From Collinsella sp. TF05-9AC (GTDB taxonomy: Bacteria; Actinomycetota; Coriobacteriia; Coriobacteriales; Coriobacteriaceae): a DNA stretch of 27,215 nt. This document shows positions 1 to 8,483 of the stretch, piece after piece; position 1 is the first letter of the stretch, and each line of letters starts with the position of its first letter. The notes beneath the pieces were generated by a model. That model saw nothing but the letters and a program-made list of their open reading frames with translations. It did not search any database and had not been told where the DNA came from. The stretch lies in contig NZ_QSSH01000030.1 of assembly GCF_003438495.1 (NCBI RefSeq), positions 1,921-29,135 of the forward strand. Reading direction: 5' to 3'. The position numbers and the translations under genes are program-made.

Positions 1-29
1 CCCGCTTTCAATCACGTAAATCGCCGTAT

Positions 30-248
30 CTACTCTGCAGACGAAGATCCACCATCAACGATTGCCTGCTCGGACTCAGGAATCCCATCGGCACCCGTAC
101 TCTGTTCTTGCTCCACCTCTTCGCTGATTGCGGAGGCGGGGGTCGAGCCCTTTGCACCCACGATGTAGGCAGCCCCAAATCCTAACGCAATGGCAATCAA
201 GGTCAAAATCACGTAGACAGGCCAATGGCGCTTAATATACGAAAACAC
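30..248 (-). CDS. Small single-pass membrane protein, unknown function
   Basis: Encodes 72 residues. A short basic N-terminus (KRH) is followed by one hydrophobic segment at about residues 11-31, then an Ala/Ser/Glu-rich hydrophilic tail of about 40 residues. This is the pattern of a small bitopic membrane protein or uncleaved signal anchor. The start is GTG at 246-248, chosen because AAGGAG lies 6 nt upstream. It begins 21 nt after the stop of the large M28-like gene in the same direction, so the two are probably cotranscribed and may act at the same membrane. I recognise no family. No terminator is visible before the window edge. Confidence 0.6.
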   Translation of the reverse strand: MFSYIKRHWPVYVILTLIAIALGFGAAYIVGAKGSTPASAISEEVEQEQSTGADGIPESEQAIVDGGSSSAE

Positions 249-269
249 GTTGACTCCTTAGAGCTCCGT

Positions 270-3200
270 CTACGAACGGCGGATAACCTCGGTCACGACC
301 TCGGATACCGTGGCAATGTTCGTCGGGTTGACATTGTGGGGCAGGTCGTCCTCGGTACGAGCGCAAGCCAGACGCGTGCCGTCCACGCCGGCGATGGTGA
401 GGGCTCGGCGGCTCGCCTCGAGCGCGGCATAGGCATCAGTCTTGGCATAGGGCATCTCGAGCGCGCCACAATCGACATGGAACGACTTGCACACCTTGCT
501 GACCAGGTTCATGATGCGGCGATCGCCCTTGAGCAGCTGCTGTTCGCCCTCGACCGTCACCACCGAAAGCCTACCGGCGCCGACGGATTCAAGATTGATG
601 AAGAATACGCCGCGGAGCTTATCGCGATGCGAAGCCAAGAAGGCCTTCATGCCGGCGCCATCACAATCCGAGGCGCCCGTTGCCACAAACCAGATATCGT
701 GACCGAGCAGCTCATCATCGCCCATAGAGGCGACAGCCGAAAGCATATCTTCGGAAGAAGCGCCATCGGAAGACGCAGCGCCGCCCTTCCAGCCATCGTT
801 ATCGTCCTCGAAGTTATCCCACGAACCGATACCGCGACCGGACTTCTTGGCATCGTAATCGTCTTCGACGCCCAGCCAATCACTCATGCTGTCCTGCTCG
901 TTTTTCCTTTTACGACCGAACAGGCCACCCAGGCCGCGTTTGCGAGACTTGGGTGCCGCTGGGGCGGGAGCCGAAATGGTCTCGATCGGCTGCGCGCCCG
1001 ACGCAACGGGCATAGAAGGCGCAACGGGTGCCGATGTGGGTTCGGGACCCTGGGCAGTAGCAAAGGGGTCGTTGACCTGGGCAGAGGGATCGGGAAGGTC
1101 GAACAGCGACGTGCGAGACGCAACGTTTGCCTGTTTCATAGACGGCAGCGACGGATCGGGGACCGAAGCCAGCGGAGACGAGGAAGGTGCAGGCGACGGT
1201 GCCGACGCCGGATCGGGAACATTCATCTGCGGACGCGGCGATGCCTGGGAGGAAATCTGGGCCATAAGGGAATCGACCGTTTCGTCCTGGGTGGGAGCGA
1301 CATTGGCAACCGTGGCACCGGAACCACTCGGGGTCGGCATGGTGAAAATCTGCGTGGAGTAAGGCCTCGACTCATCCGTCTCGGGAGTCTCGGAAACCGC
1401 AGGCACTTCCTCCTGCTCGACCTCGGTCGAATCACCTTGATCGGCTGCCGCGTATTGCTCTTCGTCAGAGTTGGCCTCGACGGACTCGTCCTCGGCGGCA
1501 TCTTGGATTTCGGCAGCATCAATGGGCTCGTCATCGTCTGCCGCGTCGCCCTGCTCATCGGAAACAGGAAGGGGCTCGGCAATTGCGGTGCCTTGCTTTT
1601 CAAACGTTATCGTGGAATCGAACTGCGCGGCATCAAACGACATGGTGCTATCGACGTGCTGCTGAGCCTCGAAAGATGTTGTTGCCTCAACAACATCCGC
1701 TGACGTCGGTTGCTGAGCCTCGAAAGACATTGTAGCTTCGGCGGCGTCGACGGGCGCGGACTGCATAGCCTCGTTCTGCTCGAACTCTTGCGCCGCGTGC
1801 TCACGTGCCGCCTCGGCTGCCTGCTGCTGAGCGATAGCCTCCTGCTCGGCAGCCTCGCGTGCGGCAGCGCGCCTCTCCTCGAAATCGTCGACAAATTTCT
1901 TGCCCTTTGCAAGCGCACCCTTAAAGAAGTTGGAAGCGCTGGCGCCAATCGACGAGAACGCGGATGCAATGTCGGCATGGGGCGTTGCCGCGGGAATCTC
2001 GGCCGAGAAATCAGTATCGCTCTCGTAAGACACGCGCCTCGGCTGTTCAACGTAATCGTCGTCAGACTCGTCCGCAACGTCTTGCGCCGGCGCGGCGGGA
2101 GCCAAAACGTCCAGTCCTGCCGCGGAATCGATCGCGGACACCGCCTCGGGCTCGGCAACGGCAGCGGTAACCGCGGCAGACTCATCATCCGCAGCGACAA
2201 CGGGCGCAGGCGCAGCCACGACGGGGGCAGGCTCGGGCTCAAACGTCGGCTCCTCGCCCTCCTCGTAATCGAGCGCGCAGGACTCGGGAAGCATTCCGAG
2301 CGCACGGATGGCATCCGAACCAAAGCGGATGTTGCCGGCGGCGTTGCGATAGAGCTTGGGCTCGGGCTCGGCCGCGGCAGGCTCCTCCGCCGGCTCAGCA
2401 GCGGGAACCTCGTCATTGAACTCTTCGGCCTGGACAGCCTGATTCTGATCCTCGGGCACGATGGCGCCAATCAGCGTCTCGTCGGCAGACGCACCCTCAA
2501 AGCCCTCGATCTGCTCGTCAAAAGCCTCGCCCTGTTCGGGCTCGGTTTGAGCGTCGGGAGCAATCGGCTGACCGAACTCGTCCTCGGCGTAGGTAGGCTC
2601 TTCGTACTCGATGGTGTTGCCGTAGTCGTTTTGCTGCTGGGCCGCGGCATACTCCGCCGCCGCGCGCGCCATTTCCTCGGCACGACGTTTCTGCTCCCCA
2701 AAATAGGTATCGAACGGAACATCGTCGGGAAACTCGTTCTCGCCCTGGAAGGGAGCAACGTTGTCCATAACGCCGAGCATAGCGGCGACAGAAGACTTGT
2801 TGCACACCGCGCCGGACGTATAGGGAAGAACGTGGCGGTTAGAGATGATGTTTGCCGCGTTGGCAAGTGCAACGAGGGAAGCGAGGATCGCGACAATCCA
2901 CAGCAGAACCTTGAGCGCGCCGGGGAGCGGCAGGATACGCAGGATGGCAACGGCAGCAGGGGCAACCGTGGCAACGGGCAACAGCTTGGCGATGAGCGCA
3001 CGATACGAAGCATAGGGCTCGCGGGCGAGCAGCTCAGCACGGGGAGAGTCGTAGTGTGCGACAACGACCACCGGGCGGTTGCGCGGAGACGCGAGCGGGC
3101 CCGAGGCCTTGTGGTAGGCGATGACATTTTGGCTCACGCCCGTCTTGCCCAGGCGCGAAACCACGGGGTGGCCCGTGCGCTCGAGCACGTAAAGAACGGC

Positions 3201-3467
3201 GCCGACAATGGCCAGCAAGGTGCCGACCAAGCCGATACCGCCGCCGATGCCCATCAGCAGGGCGCCGGCAAACGCAAGAATACCGGTAACGGCAAATGCC
3301 AATCTACTGGGCGCCGGGGCATTGAACTCCTGAACCTCGGGGTCAAAGCCGTGGTTGCGGAAGATCTGAGCGATATCCTCGGCAGCCAAGCGCTCTTCTT
3401 CGCTGCATGCCGGCGTAATGCCGGTGTTCTGCAGCAGGTGGTTAATATAGTTCTGGGTGTTCGCCAT
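270..3467 (-). CDS. Membrane-anchored M28-peptidase-like protein with long acidic insertion
   Basis: Encodes 1065 residues from ATG 3467, which has GGAG 6-7 nt upstream; an in-frame extension to 3617 has no such site. Two hydrophobic hairpins lie at about residues 57-93 and 158-205. Between them is AHYDS (137-141), the HxD motif of M28 metallopeptidases. About 690 residues of acidic, Ala/Pro/Ser-rich low-complexity sequence follow (about 240-920), then a C-terminal half resembling the rest of an M28 fold (VATGASD at 928-934, NLES at 958-961, PHNVNP near 1043). The usual second zinc ligand (DN.SG) is replaced by VCNKSS (221-226) and the usual EE pair by SD (933-934), so peptidase activity is doubtful. 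Family assignment is moderate. It is probably transcribed with the small membrane gene downstream. Confidence 0.6.
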   Translation of the reverse strand: MANTQNYINHLLQNTGITPACSEEERLAAEDIAQIFRNHGFDPEVQEFNAPAPSRLAFAVTGILAFAGALLMGIGGGIGLVGTLLAIVGAVLYVLERTGHPVVSRLGKTGVSQNVIAYHKASGPLASPRNRPVVVVAHYDSPRAELLAREPYASYRALIAKLLPVATVAPAAVAILRILPLPGALKVLLWIVAILASLVALANAANIISNRHVLPYTSGAVCNKSSVAAMLGVMDNVAPFQGENEFPDDVPFDTYFGEQKRRAEEMARAAAEYAAAQQQNDYGNTIEYEEPTYAEDEFGQPIAPDAQTEPEQGEAFDEQIEGFEGASADETLIGAIVPEDQNQAVQAEEFNDEVPAAEPAEEPAAAEPEPKLYRNAAGNIRFGSDAIRALGMLPESCALDYEEGEEPTFEPEPAPVVAAPAPVVAADDESAAVTAAVAEPEAVSAIDSAAGLDVLAPAAPAQDVADESDDDYVEQPRRVSYESDTDFSAEIPAATPHADIASAFSSIGASASNFFKGALAKGKKFVDDFEERRAAAREAAEQEAIAQQQAAEAAREHAAQEFEQNEAMQSAPVDAAEATMSFEAQQPTSADVVEATTSFEAQQHVDSTMSFDAAQFDSTITFEKQGTAIAEPLPVSDEQGDAADDDEPIDAAEIQDAAEDESVEANSDEEQYAAADQGDSTEVEQEEVPAVSETPETDESRPYSTQIFTMPTPSGSGATVANVAPTQDETVDSLMAQISSQASPRPQMNVPDPASAPSPAPSSSPLASVPDPSLPSMKQANVASRTSLFDLPDPSAQVNDPFATAQGPEPTSAPVAPSMPVASGAQPIETISAPAPAAPKSRKRGLGGLFGRKRKNEQDSMSDWLGVEDDYDAKKSGRGIGSWDNFEDDNDGWKGGAASSDGASSEDMLSAVASMGDDELLGHDIWFVATGASDCDGAGMKAFLASHRDKLRGVFFINLESVGAGRLSVVTVEGEQQLLKGDRRIMNLVSKVCKSFHVDCGALEMPYAKTDAYAALEASRRALTIAGVDGTRLACARTEDDLPHNVNPTNIATVSEVVTEVIRRS
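1592..1735 (-). repeat. Short degenerate protein-coding repeat in the M28-like insertion
   Basis: On the coding (minus) strand this stretch encodes four related units: TMSFEAQQ, TTSFEAQQ, TMSFDAAQ and TITFEKQ. At the DNA level two copies of gctgagcctcgaaaga lie at 1661 and 1712, a 51-bp period. The units share a T-x-[ST]-F-[ED] core within an otherwise disordered acidic region. Confidence 0.6.
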
Positions 3468-3665
3468 GTGCGCTCCACATCCATAATCCGACAAATAGGC
3501 CCAATGCATGCACATTAGAACCGTATATAGTCGAAAGTATACCCCGAGCGAGCGCAAACGACCGAATTCGGGCCATCTTAACGCCTCGAGCGGACAAGGA
3601 TATAGCCTAATCTCCATATCGGACTAAAATCATGGCAGCAAACTACCTTCTCATGCGAGGATTCT
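3468..3665. other. Divergent intergenic region between M28-like gene and WYL pair
   Basis: 198 nt separate the divergent starts and must hold promoters for both directions. Weak -10-like hexamers are visible: TAAAAT at 3624-3629 on plus, and TATACT on minus (complement of 3536-3541). Neither has a convincing -35 at the right spacing, so I do not call a promoter. Confidence 0.4.
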
Positions 3666-4688
3666 ATGACGGCAAGCGACGCGACCGCGACAATTAAAAA
3701 GGGAAGTTCGGAGCCCGGTTTCGATAAAACGGCTCAGCGCATCCTCAATCTTTTCTTTGTGCTCAACAGCTCCCCCGAACCGCTGACGACCGAGCAGATC
3801 GTCTTGGATTCTGACCTGGGATATGGCTCGGGCAGTATCGACTCGGATAAGCGCAAGTTTCGGCGCGATCGTGACAAACTGCTCGAGCGTGGCATCTTAA
3901 TCAAGGAGGTTCGCCCCGCCGGTGCGCAGGAGACCGAGGAAAGCTCGTGGACAATCGACCGCGAGCACACGTTTGCTGCAGGCGGCCTCATCACCGCAGA
4001 CGACGCCGATATCCTACTCAACGCCATCGACCAGACGCTAGCGGCCGGCTCTTCCACCTTTGCCGCGCCGCTTGCCGATATTCGCTCCAAAATTGCCTAC
4101 CTCACCGGCATGTCGGCGGTGGACGAAGTACCGATCCGCCGCTCTCCCACCGTCGATGCGGTATGGAGCGCCTTTGCCGAGCGATGCGCGCTGCGATTTT
4201 TATATCAGAACGGACGCGGCGAGCAGAAAGAACGTACCGTCTGTGTCTACGGCATGTTCGAACGCGAGGGCGTGGCGTACTTCTGCGGCCTCGACAATGT
4301 CACCGACGACATCAGGACATTCCGCTGCGACCGTATCGTTCGCGCATGGCGTCCTTCGAAGGCCTACGCCATCCCTGCGGACTTCAATCTCAACGACTAT
4401 CTGTTCTTTGAATTCGATTTCGCCGACCGACCGCCCGTTGCAGCCACGTTCTCGTTCGCCCCTCAGACGCAGATCGATATGATCAACGGCCTCACGCGCG
4501 GGCGAGGTGAGCTCACACACACCGATGCGGGATGGATCTGGACCGTTGACGTGCGCGACCTTGAAGCCGCCGCCTCATTTTGCATGGCCCACGCCATGGA
4601 CGGCATGAGGCCCATGGCCCCCAAATCGCTCAAGCAGGCGTGGAACCACCTCATAGAAAGGACGGTGCACGAGCATGCCCGTGCGTAA
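3666..4688 (+). CDS. pafB: WYL-domain transcriptional regulator, PafB-like
   Basis: Encodes 340 residues. An N-terminal winged-helix region (about 22-90) is followed by a WYL domain (about 176-230; core AYFCGLD 204-210 and the basic RCDR at 220-223) and a C-terminal WCX-like extension. The start ATG has GAGG 7 nt upstream. It overlaps the next WYL gene by 14 nt, so the pair is translationally coupled. In mycobacteria, tandem WYL proteins PafB and PafC form a heterodimeric activator of the recA-independent DNA-damage response. The tandem arrangement here, beside a DinG-type helicase, supports the same type of role, but orthology is inferred from architecture only. The WYL tripeptide itself is degenerate (AYF). 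Confidence 0.75.
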   Translation: MTASDATATIKKGSSEPGFDKTAQRILNLFFVLNSSPEPLTTEQIVLDSDLGYGSGSIDSDKRKFRRDRDKLLERGILIKEVRPAGAQETEESSWTIDREHTFAAGGLITADDADILLNAIDQTLAAGSSTFAAPLADIRSKIAYLTGMSAVDEVPIRRSPTVDAVWSAFAERCALRFLYQNGRGEQKERTVCVYGMFEREGVAYFCGLDNVTDDIRTFRCDRIVRAWRPSKAYAIPADFNLNDYLFFEFDFADRPPVAATFSFAPQTQIDMINGLTRGRGELTHTDAGWIWTVDVRDLEAAASFCMAHAMDGMRPMAPKSLKQAWNHLIERTVHEHARA

Positions 4689-5592
4689 ACTCACCAGCGA
4701 GCAGAGACTCTCGCGCGCCATCGACATCATGGAGGCCCTCTACGCCGCCGGCGATGGCGGCATGACACGAACCGAGATTTGCAGCCGCTTTGACATCACG
4801 GGGGCGTCGCTCGACGAGATTCTCGAGATCGTCTCGACGCTCGCGGACCGAGAATCGGGCGCGCGCATCATCTGCGAATGCCGCGGCGAGCGCGTGGCCC
4901 TCACTGGTGACGCCGGGCGCGTGCTACCGTTGCGCCTGAGTGCCGCCGAGGGCGCCGTGCTCAACCATGAACTTGAATCGTTGGGGATCGAGCCGCAGAC
5001 GGCAGCTCGGATTCGACATGCCCTTCTGCCCGAAGAGCTCGGTTATAACCAGCGCGTCTTTGACACCGTCAACCACGGGTCGCACTGGCAGCAGCTGAGC
5101 TGCGCCATTCAGGACGGTGTTCGTTGCCGCATCTCGTATCGCTCGATGGACGATGCGCGGCCACGCGAGCGTCTGGTCGACCCCTTGCGCATTACGGCAA
5201 ACGGCGACCAAACATACCTGATTGCCTGGGACATCGCGATCGATGAGCAGCGCACCTATCGCATGGATAAAATCGAGGGACTCACCTTGACGGAAGACTC
5301 CGTCGTGCCTCACACACCGGGCGTCGCATCCCTCCACGATTCCCTTGCCCGGACGCAGCGTAGCGCAAAGCTCTTGATGCCATTCGATATGGCGGAGCAT
5401 CTGGACTGGGCCGGCATCACCCTAATCGAGCGCAGCGGGGCAGACATGGCAACGGTAGCCGTGCATTACGGCTCCGAGCGTTGGCTACTGAGCCAGGTAA
5501 TCGCAGCGGGCGGAGCCATCCGCATCTTGGGTGACCCCGCCCTGTCAAAGCGTCTGTGCGATATGGCAAAAACCCTCGTCTGTCCGCTTTAG
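4675..5592 (+). CDS. pafC: WYL-domain transcriptional regulator, PafC-like
   Basis: Encodes 305 residues: an N-terminal helix-turn-helix region (about 8-65), a WYL domain (about 148-205; TYLIAWD 180-186 and YRMDKIEG 195-202), and a WCX-type C-terminus. It starts inside the end of the preceding WYL gene, with AAGGA upstream of the ATG. The stop TAG (5590-5592) overlaps the stop of the convergent helicase gene. Together with the upstream gene it looks like the two subunits of a PafBC-type regulator. WYL domains are thought to sense a ligand such as single-stranded DNA; that is family knowledge, not visible here. Confidence 0.75.
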   Translation: MPVRKLTSEQRLSRAIDIMEALYAAGDGGMTRTEICSRFDITGASLDEILEIVSTLADRESGARIICECRGERVALTGDAGRVLPLRLSAAEGAVLNHELESLGIEPQTAARIRHALLPEELGYNQRVFDTVNHGSHWQQLSCAIQDGVRCRISYRSMDDARPRERLVDPLRITANGDQTYLIAWDIAIDEQRTYRMDKIEGLTLTEDSVVPHTPGVASLHDSLARTQRSAKLLMPFDMAEHLDWAGITLIERSGADMATVAVHYGSERWLLSQVIAAGGAIRILGDPALSKRLCDMAKTLVCPL

Positions 5593-8483
5593 CGCCGCCG
5601 CTCGTGACGTGCGCGCCACAGTTGCAGATAGTGACCGATCTGCGCCGATTCGATGCGCTGGTAGGAGCTCGTGGGCAGCGACGTTAAGAACTTCTTTCCG
5701 TAGCCCTTCGTCACCAGGCGCGGGTCGGCCAGAATCAGCACGCCGCAATCGGTCGACGAGCGGATAAGGCGGCCGGCCGCCTGCTTAACCTCGAGCACCG
5801 CCTCGGGCAGCGAATAGCGCGCCCAAGCGCGGTCTTCGCGCAGGTTGCGCTCGCACGAGAGCGGGTCCGTGGGGCTCGAGAACGGCAGCTTGGGAATGAT
5901 GACGCAACGCAGCGTCTCGCCGCTGGCGTCAAACCCCTCCCAGAAGGCCTTAAGCGCAAAAAGCGACGAGGTCGGCTCGTTGATAAACCGGTCGCGCAGG
6001 CGACGAGGAGATGAGTTGCGCTGCTGGCAGTCGAGTTCCAGACCCGCACGGGCCATCTTGGGCTCAACGCGGGCGTACAGGTCTTCCATGTCGCGCCGAT
6101 TGGTGAACAGTGTGAGCACCGATCCGCCCATGGCAAGATGGGCGTCGACCAGCACGCGCTCGAGCGCCGTAAGATAGCTCTCGCGATCGCGCGGATCGGG
6201 GATATCGCCCGCAACGACTACAGCCATGTTCGAATCGAAGTCGTAGCTCGAGTCCAAGTGCAGCGATGAGGATGTTGAAGCACCGATGCGATCGAGGCCG
6301 ACCGCATGGTTAAAGTGTTCAAAGCTTTTGGACACCGTCATAGTCGCCGAGGCAAAGATAGCCGTGTGAACCTCGGGCAGCCACTCGGTTGCCAAGGCCT
6401 CGCCAATGTCGATGCGCTCTGCGGTCATCGACTCTCCGCCGGCACGCAGCCTGCGATTGACTTGCAGCGAATACACGTAGTGTTCATCGGTGCCATCAAT
6501 GATGAGTTTGAGGTTCTCGACCAGCTCGTGCAGGCGACGCGAGATATCACCCAGGTCAACAACAACCTCGGGCTTGTCGGCGGCGACGGCTTGCACCAGC
6601 GCGTCGACGCTCTTGTCAGCCTGTTCCAATGCGTCGATGCAAGTGTAGGCCGACTGTAAGAAATCATGCCAGTCGTCAGATTCGCGCAGCTCGGGGCCAA
6701 TCCATAGATTGGCATTGTCATAACCCCCACGCGCACGGCGGCCGAGCTCGCGAACGCCATCGAACACGTCGGCGATTGCCATGCTCGCGCGCGCAACCGT
6801 CGACGTCGCCTTGGCAGTAAGGCCCAGATAGAGCGTAGAGCCCTCGGAGGTTGCCAAATCACGGGAAACCTGGCTTAGCGCGCCGGTGCTCGAGCCACCC
6901 AGGCGCTCAAACAGAACGCGTGATTCGTCCGCCGACACCACGCGCGCCCACTGGCGGCGCGCCTCGCGCTCGATGGAATGGGCCTCGTCGATTACCCAAT
7001 GACGAATCGGAGGTAAAATCCTGCCCTCGGCCGCGACATTGCGGAACAGCAGGGAATGGTTGGTGACCACCACATCGGCATGCGCCGCACGACGGCGAGC
7101 GCCGTGGACCAAACATTTATCAGGGAAAAACGGGCAGAGGCGACGAGCACACTCGCGCGAGGCCGTCGTAAAGTCGGGACGGTTGACGCTGCGCCACCGA
7201 ATGCCGAGCGAGTCGAGGTCGCCATCGGCTGATTGGCAGACGTACGCCATAATGACCGCGACCGCCGTGAGCGTGTCCGCCGGATCGCGCTTGGTGGTAA
7301 TCTCGACCTGGCCTCGGCTCATGCGCTCAAGCTTGCGCAGGCACGGATAGTGGTCATAGCCCTTGAGAGCGCAAAATGACAGACCACCGTCCAGTTGCTC
7401 GGCAAGTTTTGGCAGCTCATGGTACATGAGCTGGTCGGCAAGATTGTTCGATTTGGTCGCAATACCAACCGTGATGTTGTTACGGCGTGCTGCCTCGGCA
7501 AAAGGCACCAGATAGGCCATCGATTTGCCGACGCCCGTGCCCGCCTCAATTACGCGATGTGTGCCCGTGACCAGCGCATCGCGGACCTCGAGCGCCATCG
7601 CGATCTGCTCATCACGCGGCTCGTAAGTGGGATACATGCGATTGACCAGGCCACCCGGCGCATAGTCTGCCTCAATCTCCTCACGACTCGGCATCTTGAG
7701 GACCGGCAGTTCGTCGGCGTCCACCCGATCGTCGGCGCGATCGGCCTTGAGAACGTCAGCACGAGCGGCGCTGAGAGAGAAGATAGAACCAGGGTTCTGC
7801 CCTGCCAAGAATGAGAAGATAGGACGATAGGACCAAGGCACATCCGGATGCATGTCGGCTAGGCGCGCCATGAGGCCCTGAGGCAAGTCGGTGAGCGCCA
7901 CGAGCAACACGCGCCATACGCCACACAGGGCGTCGACGTCGGCATTGGCACGGTGTGATACCGAGTCACAGCCAAACAGATCGGCCATAAAAGACAACTT
8001 GTGCGATGCCAGGCGCGGAAGCGCGATGCGCGACAGCGCCAGCGAATCGATCCAGATATCGCTCACGTTGACGCCGCCTTTGACCGACTCGATAAACGAG
8101 CGGTCGAACGTGGCGTTATGTGCGATTACCGGGCAACCACCGACAAAATCGGCGAGAGCGGCTACGGCCTCAACGGCCGACGGGGCATCTGCCACATCGG
8201 CATTTGTAATGCTCGTGAGCTCGGTGATCTCGGCGGGAATCAGCTGCTTGGGATGCACGAAGGTATCGAAGCGGTCGACGACCTCGCGGCCCGAAAGACG
8301 GGCCGCCGAGATCTCGATCAGCTCATTGTCCTGCACCGAAAGACCTGTGGTCTCGGTATCGAGGACAATCACATCTTCCTCGATAAGGCCGAAGGACTGC
8401 GTTTTGGCGCGTTCGGCAAGCGTGGCATAGGAGTCGATGACAAACTGCGGCGTTCCTGACGAAACCGCGTCCTCGATTAGCAT
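5589..8483 (-). CDS. dinG: DinG-family exonuclease-helicase fusion
   Basis: Encodes 964 residues. An N-terminal DEDDh 3'-5' exonuclease domain (about 38-195) has DTETTG with D42/E44, HNATFD ending in D127, and SHRANAD with H177/D182. An XPD/DinG superfamily 2 helicase follows: Walker A AGTGVGKS (314-321) and DEAH box (499-502). Four cysteines at 381, 445, 450 and 457 have the spacing expected for the DinG 4Fe-4S cluster. The likely role is unwinding and trimming of DNA during repair or replication-fork conflicts. The ATG lies in ATGCTAA, overlapping the ddl stop by 7 nt, so translation is coupled to ddl. The 3' end overlaps the convergent pafC-like gene with no terminator between them. Confidence 0.9.
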   Translation of the reverse strand: MLIEDAVSSGTPQFVIDSYATLAERAKTQSFGLIEEDVIVLDTETTGLSVQDNELIEISAARLSGREVVDRFDTFVHPKQLIPAEITELTSITNADVADAPSAVEAVAALADFVGGCPVIAHNATFDRSFIESVKGGVNVSDIWIDSLALSRIALPRLASHKLSFMADLFGCDSVSHRANADVDALCGVWRVLLVALTDLPQGLMARLADMHPDVPWSYRPIFSFLAGQNPGSIFSLSAARADVLKADRADDRVDADELPVLKMPSREEIEADYAPGGLVNRMYPTYEPRDEQIAMALEVRDALVTGTHRVIEAGTGVGKSMAYLVPFAEAARRNNITVGIATKSNNLADQLMYHELPKLAEQLDGGLSFCALKGYDHYPCLRKLERMSRGQVEITTKRDPADTLTAVAVIMAYVCQSADGDLDSLGIRWRSVNRPDFTTASRECARRLCPFFPDKCLVHGARRRAAHADVVVTNHSLLFRNVAAEGRILPPIRHWVIDEAHSIEREARRQWARVVSADESRVLFERLGGSSTGALSQVSRDLATSEGSTLYLGLTAKATSTVARASMAIADVFDGVRELGRRARGGYDNANLWIGPELRESDDWHDFLQSAYTCIDALEQADKSVDALVQAVAADKPEVVVDLGDISRRLHELVENLKLIIDGTDEHYVYSLQVNRRLRAGGESMTAERIDIGEALATEWLPEVHTAIFASATMTVSKSFEHFNHAVGLDRIGASTSSSLHLDSSYDFDSNMAVVVAGDIPDPRDRESYLTALERVLVDAHLAMGGSVLTLFTNRRDMEDLYARVEPKMARAGLELDCQQRNSSPRRLRDRFINEPTSSLFALKAFWEGFDASGETLRCVIIPKLPFSSPTDPLSCERNLREDRAWARYSLPEAVLEVKQAAGRLIRSSTDCGVLILADPRLVTKGYGKKFLTSLPTSSYQRIESAQIGHYLQLWRARHERRR

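Noticed and set aside
225..1703. Long plus-strand open frame opposite the M28-like gene
   Set aside because: Arg/Gly-rich shadow translation with no ribosome site or family features; the minus strand carries the coherent protein.
1710..3518. 602-codon plus-strand open frame
   Set aside because: Antisense shadow of the M28-like gene in GC-rich sequence; composition is not protein-like.
3562..3571. 10-bp palindrome CCGAATTCGG in the divergent M28/WYL gap
   Set aside because: About 26 palindromes of this length are expected by chance in a window this size, and it is a single copy.
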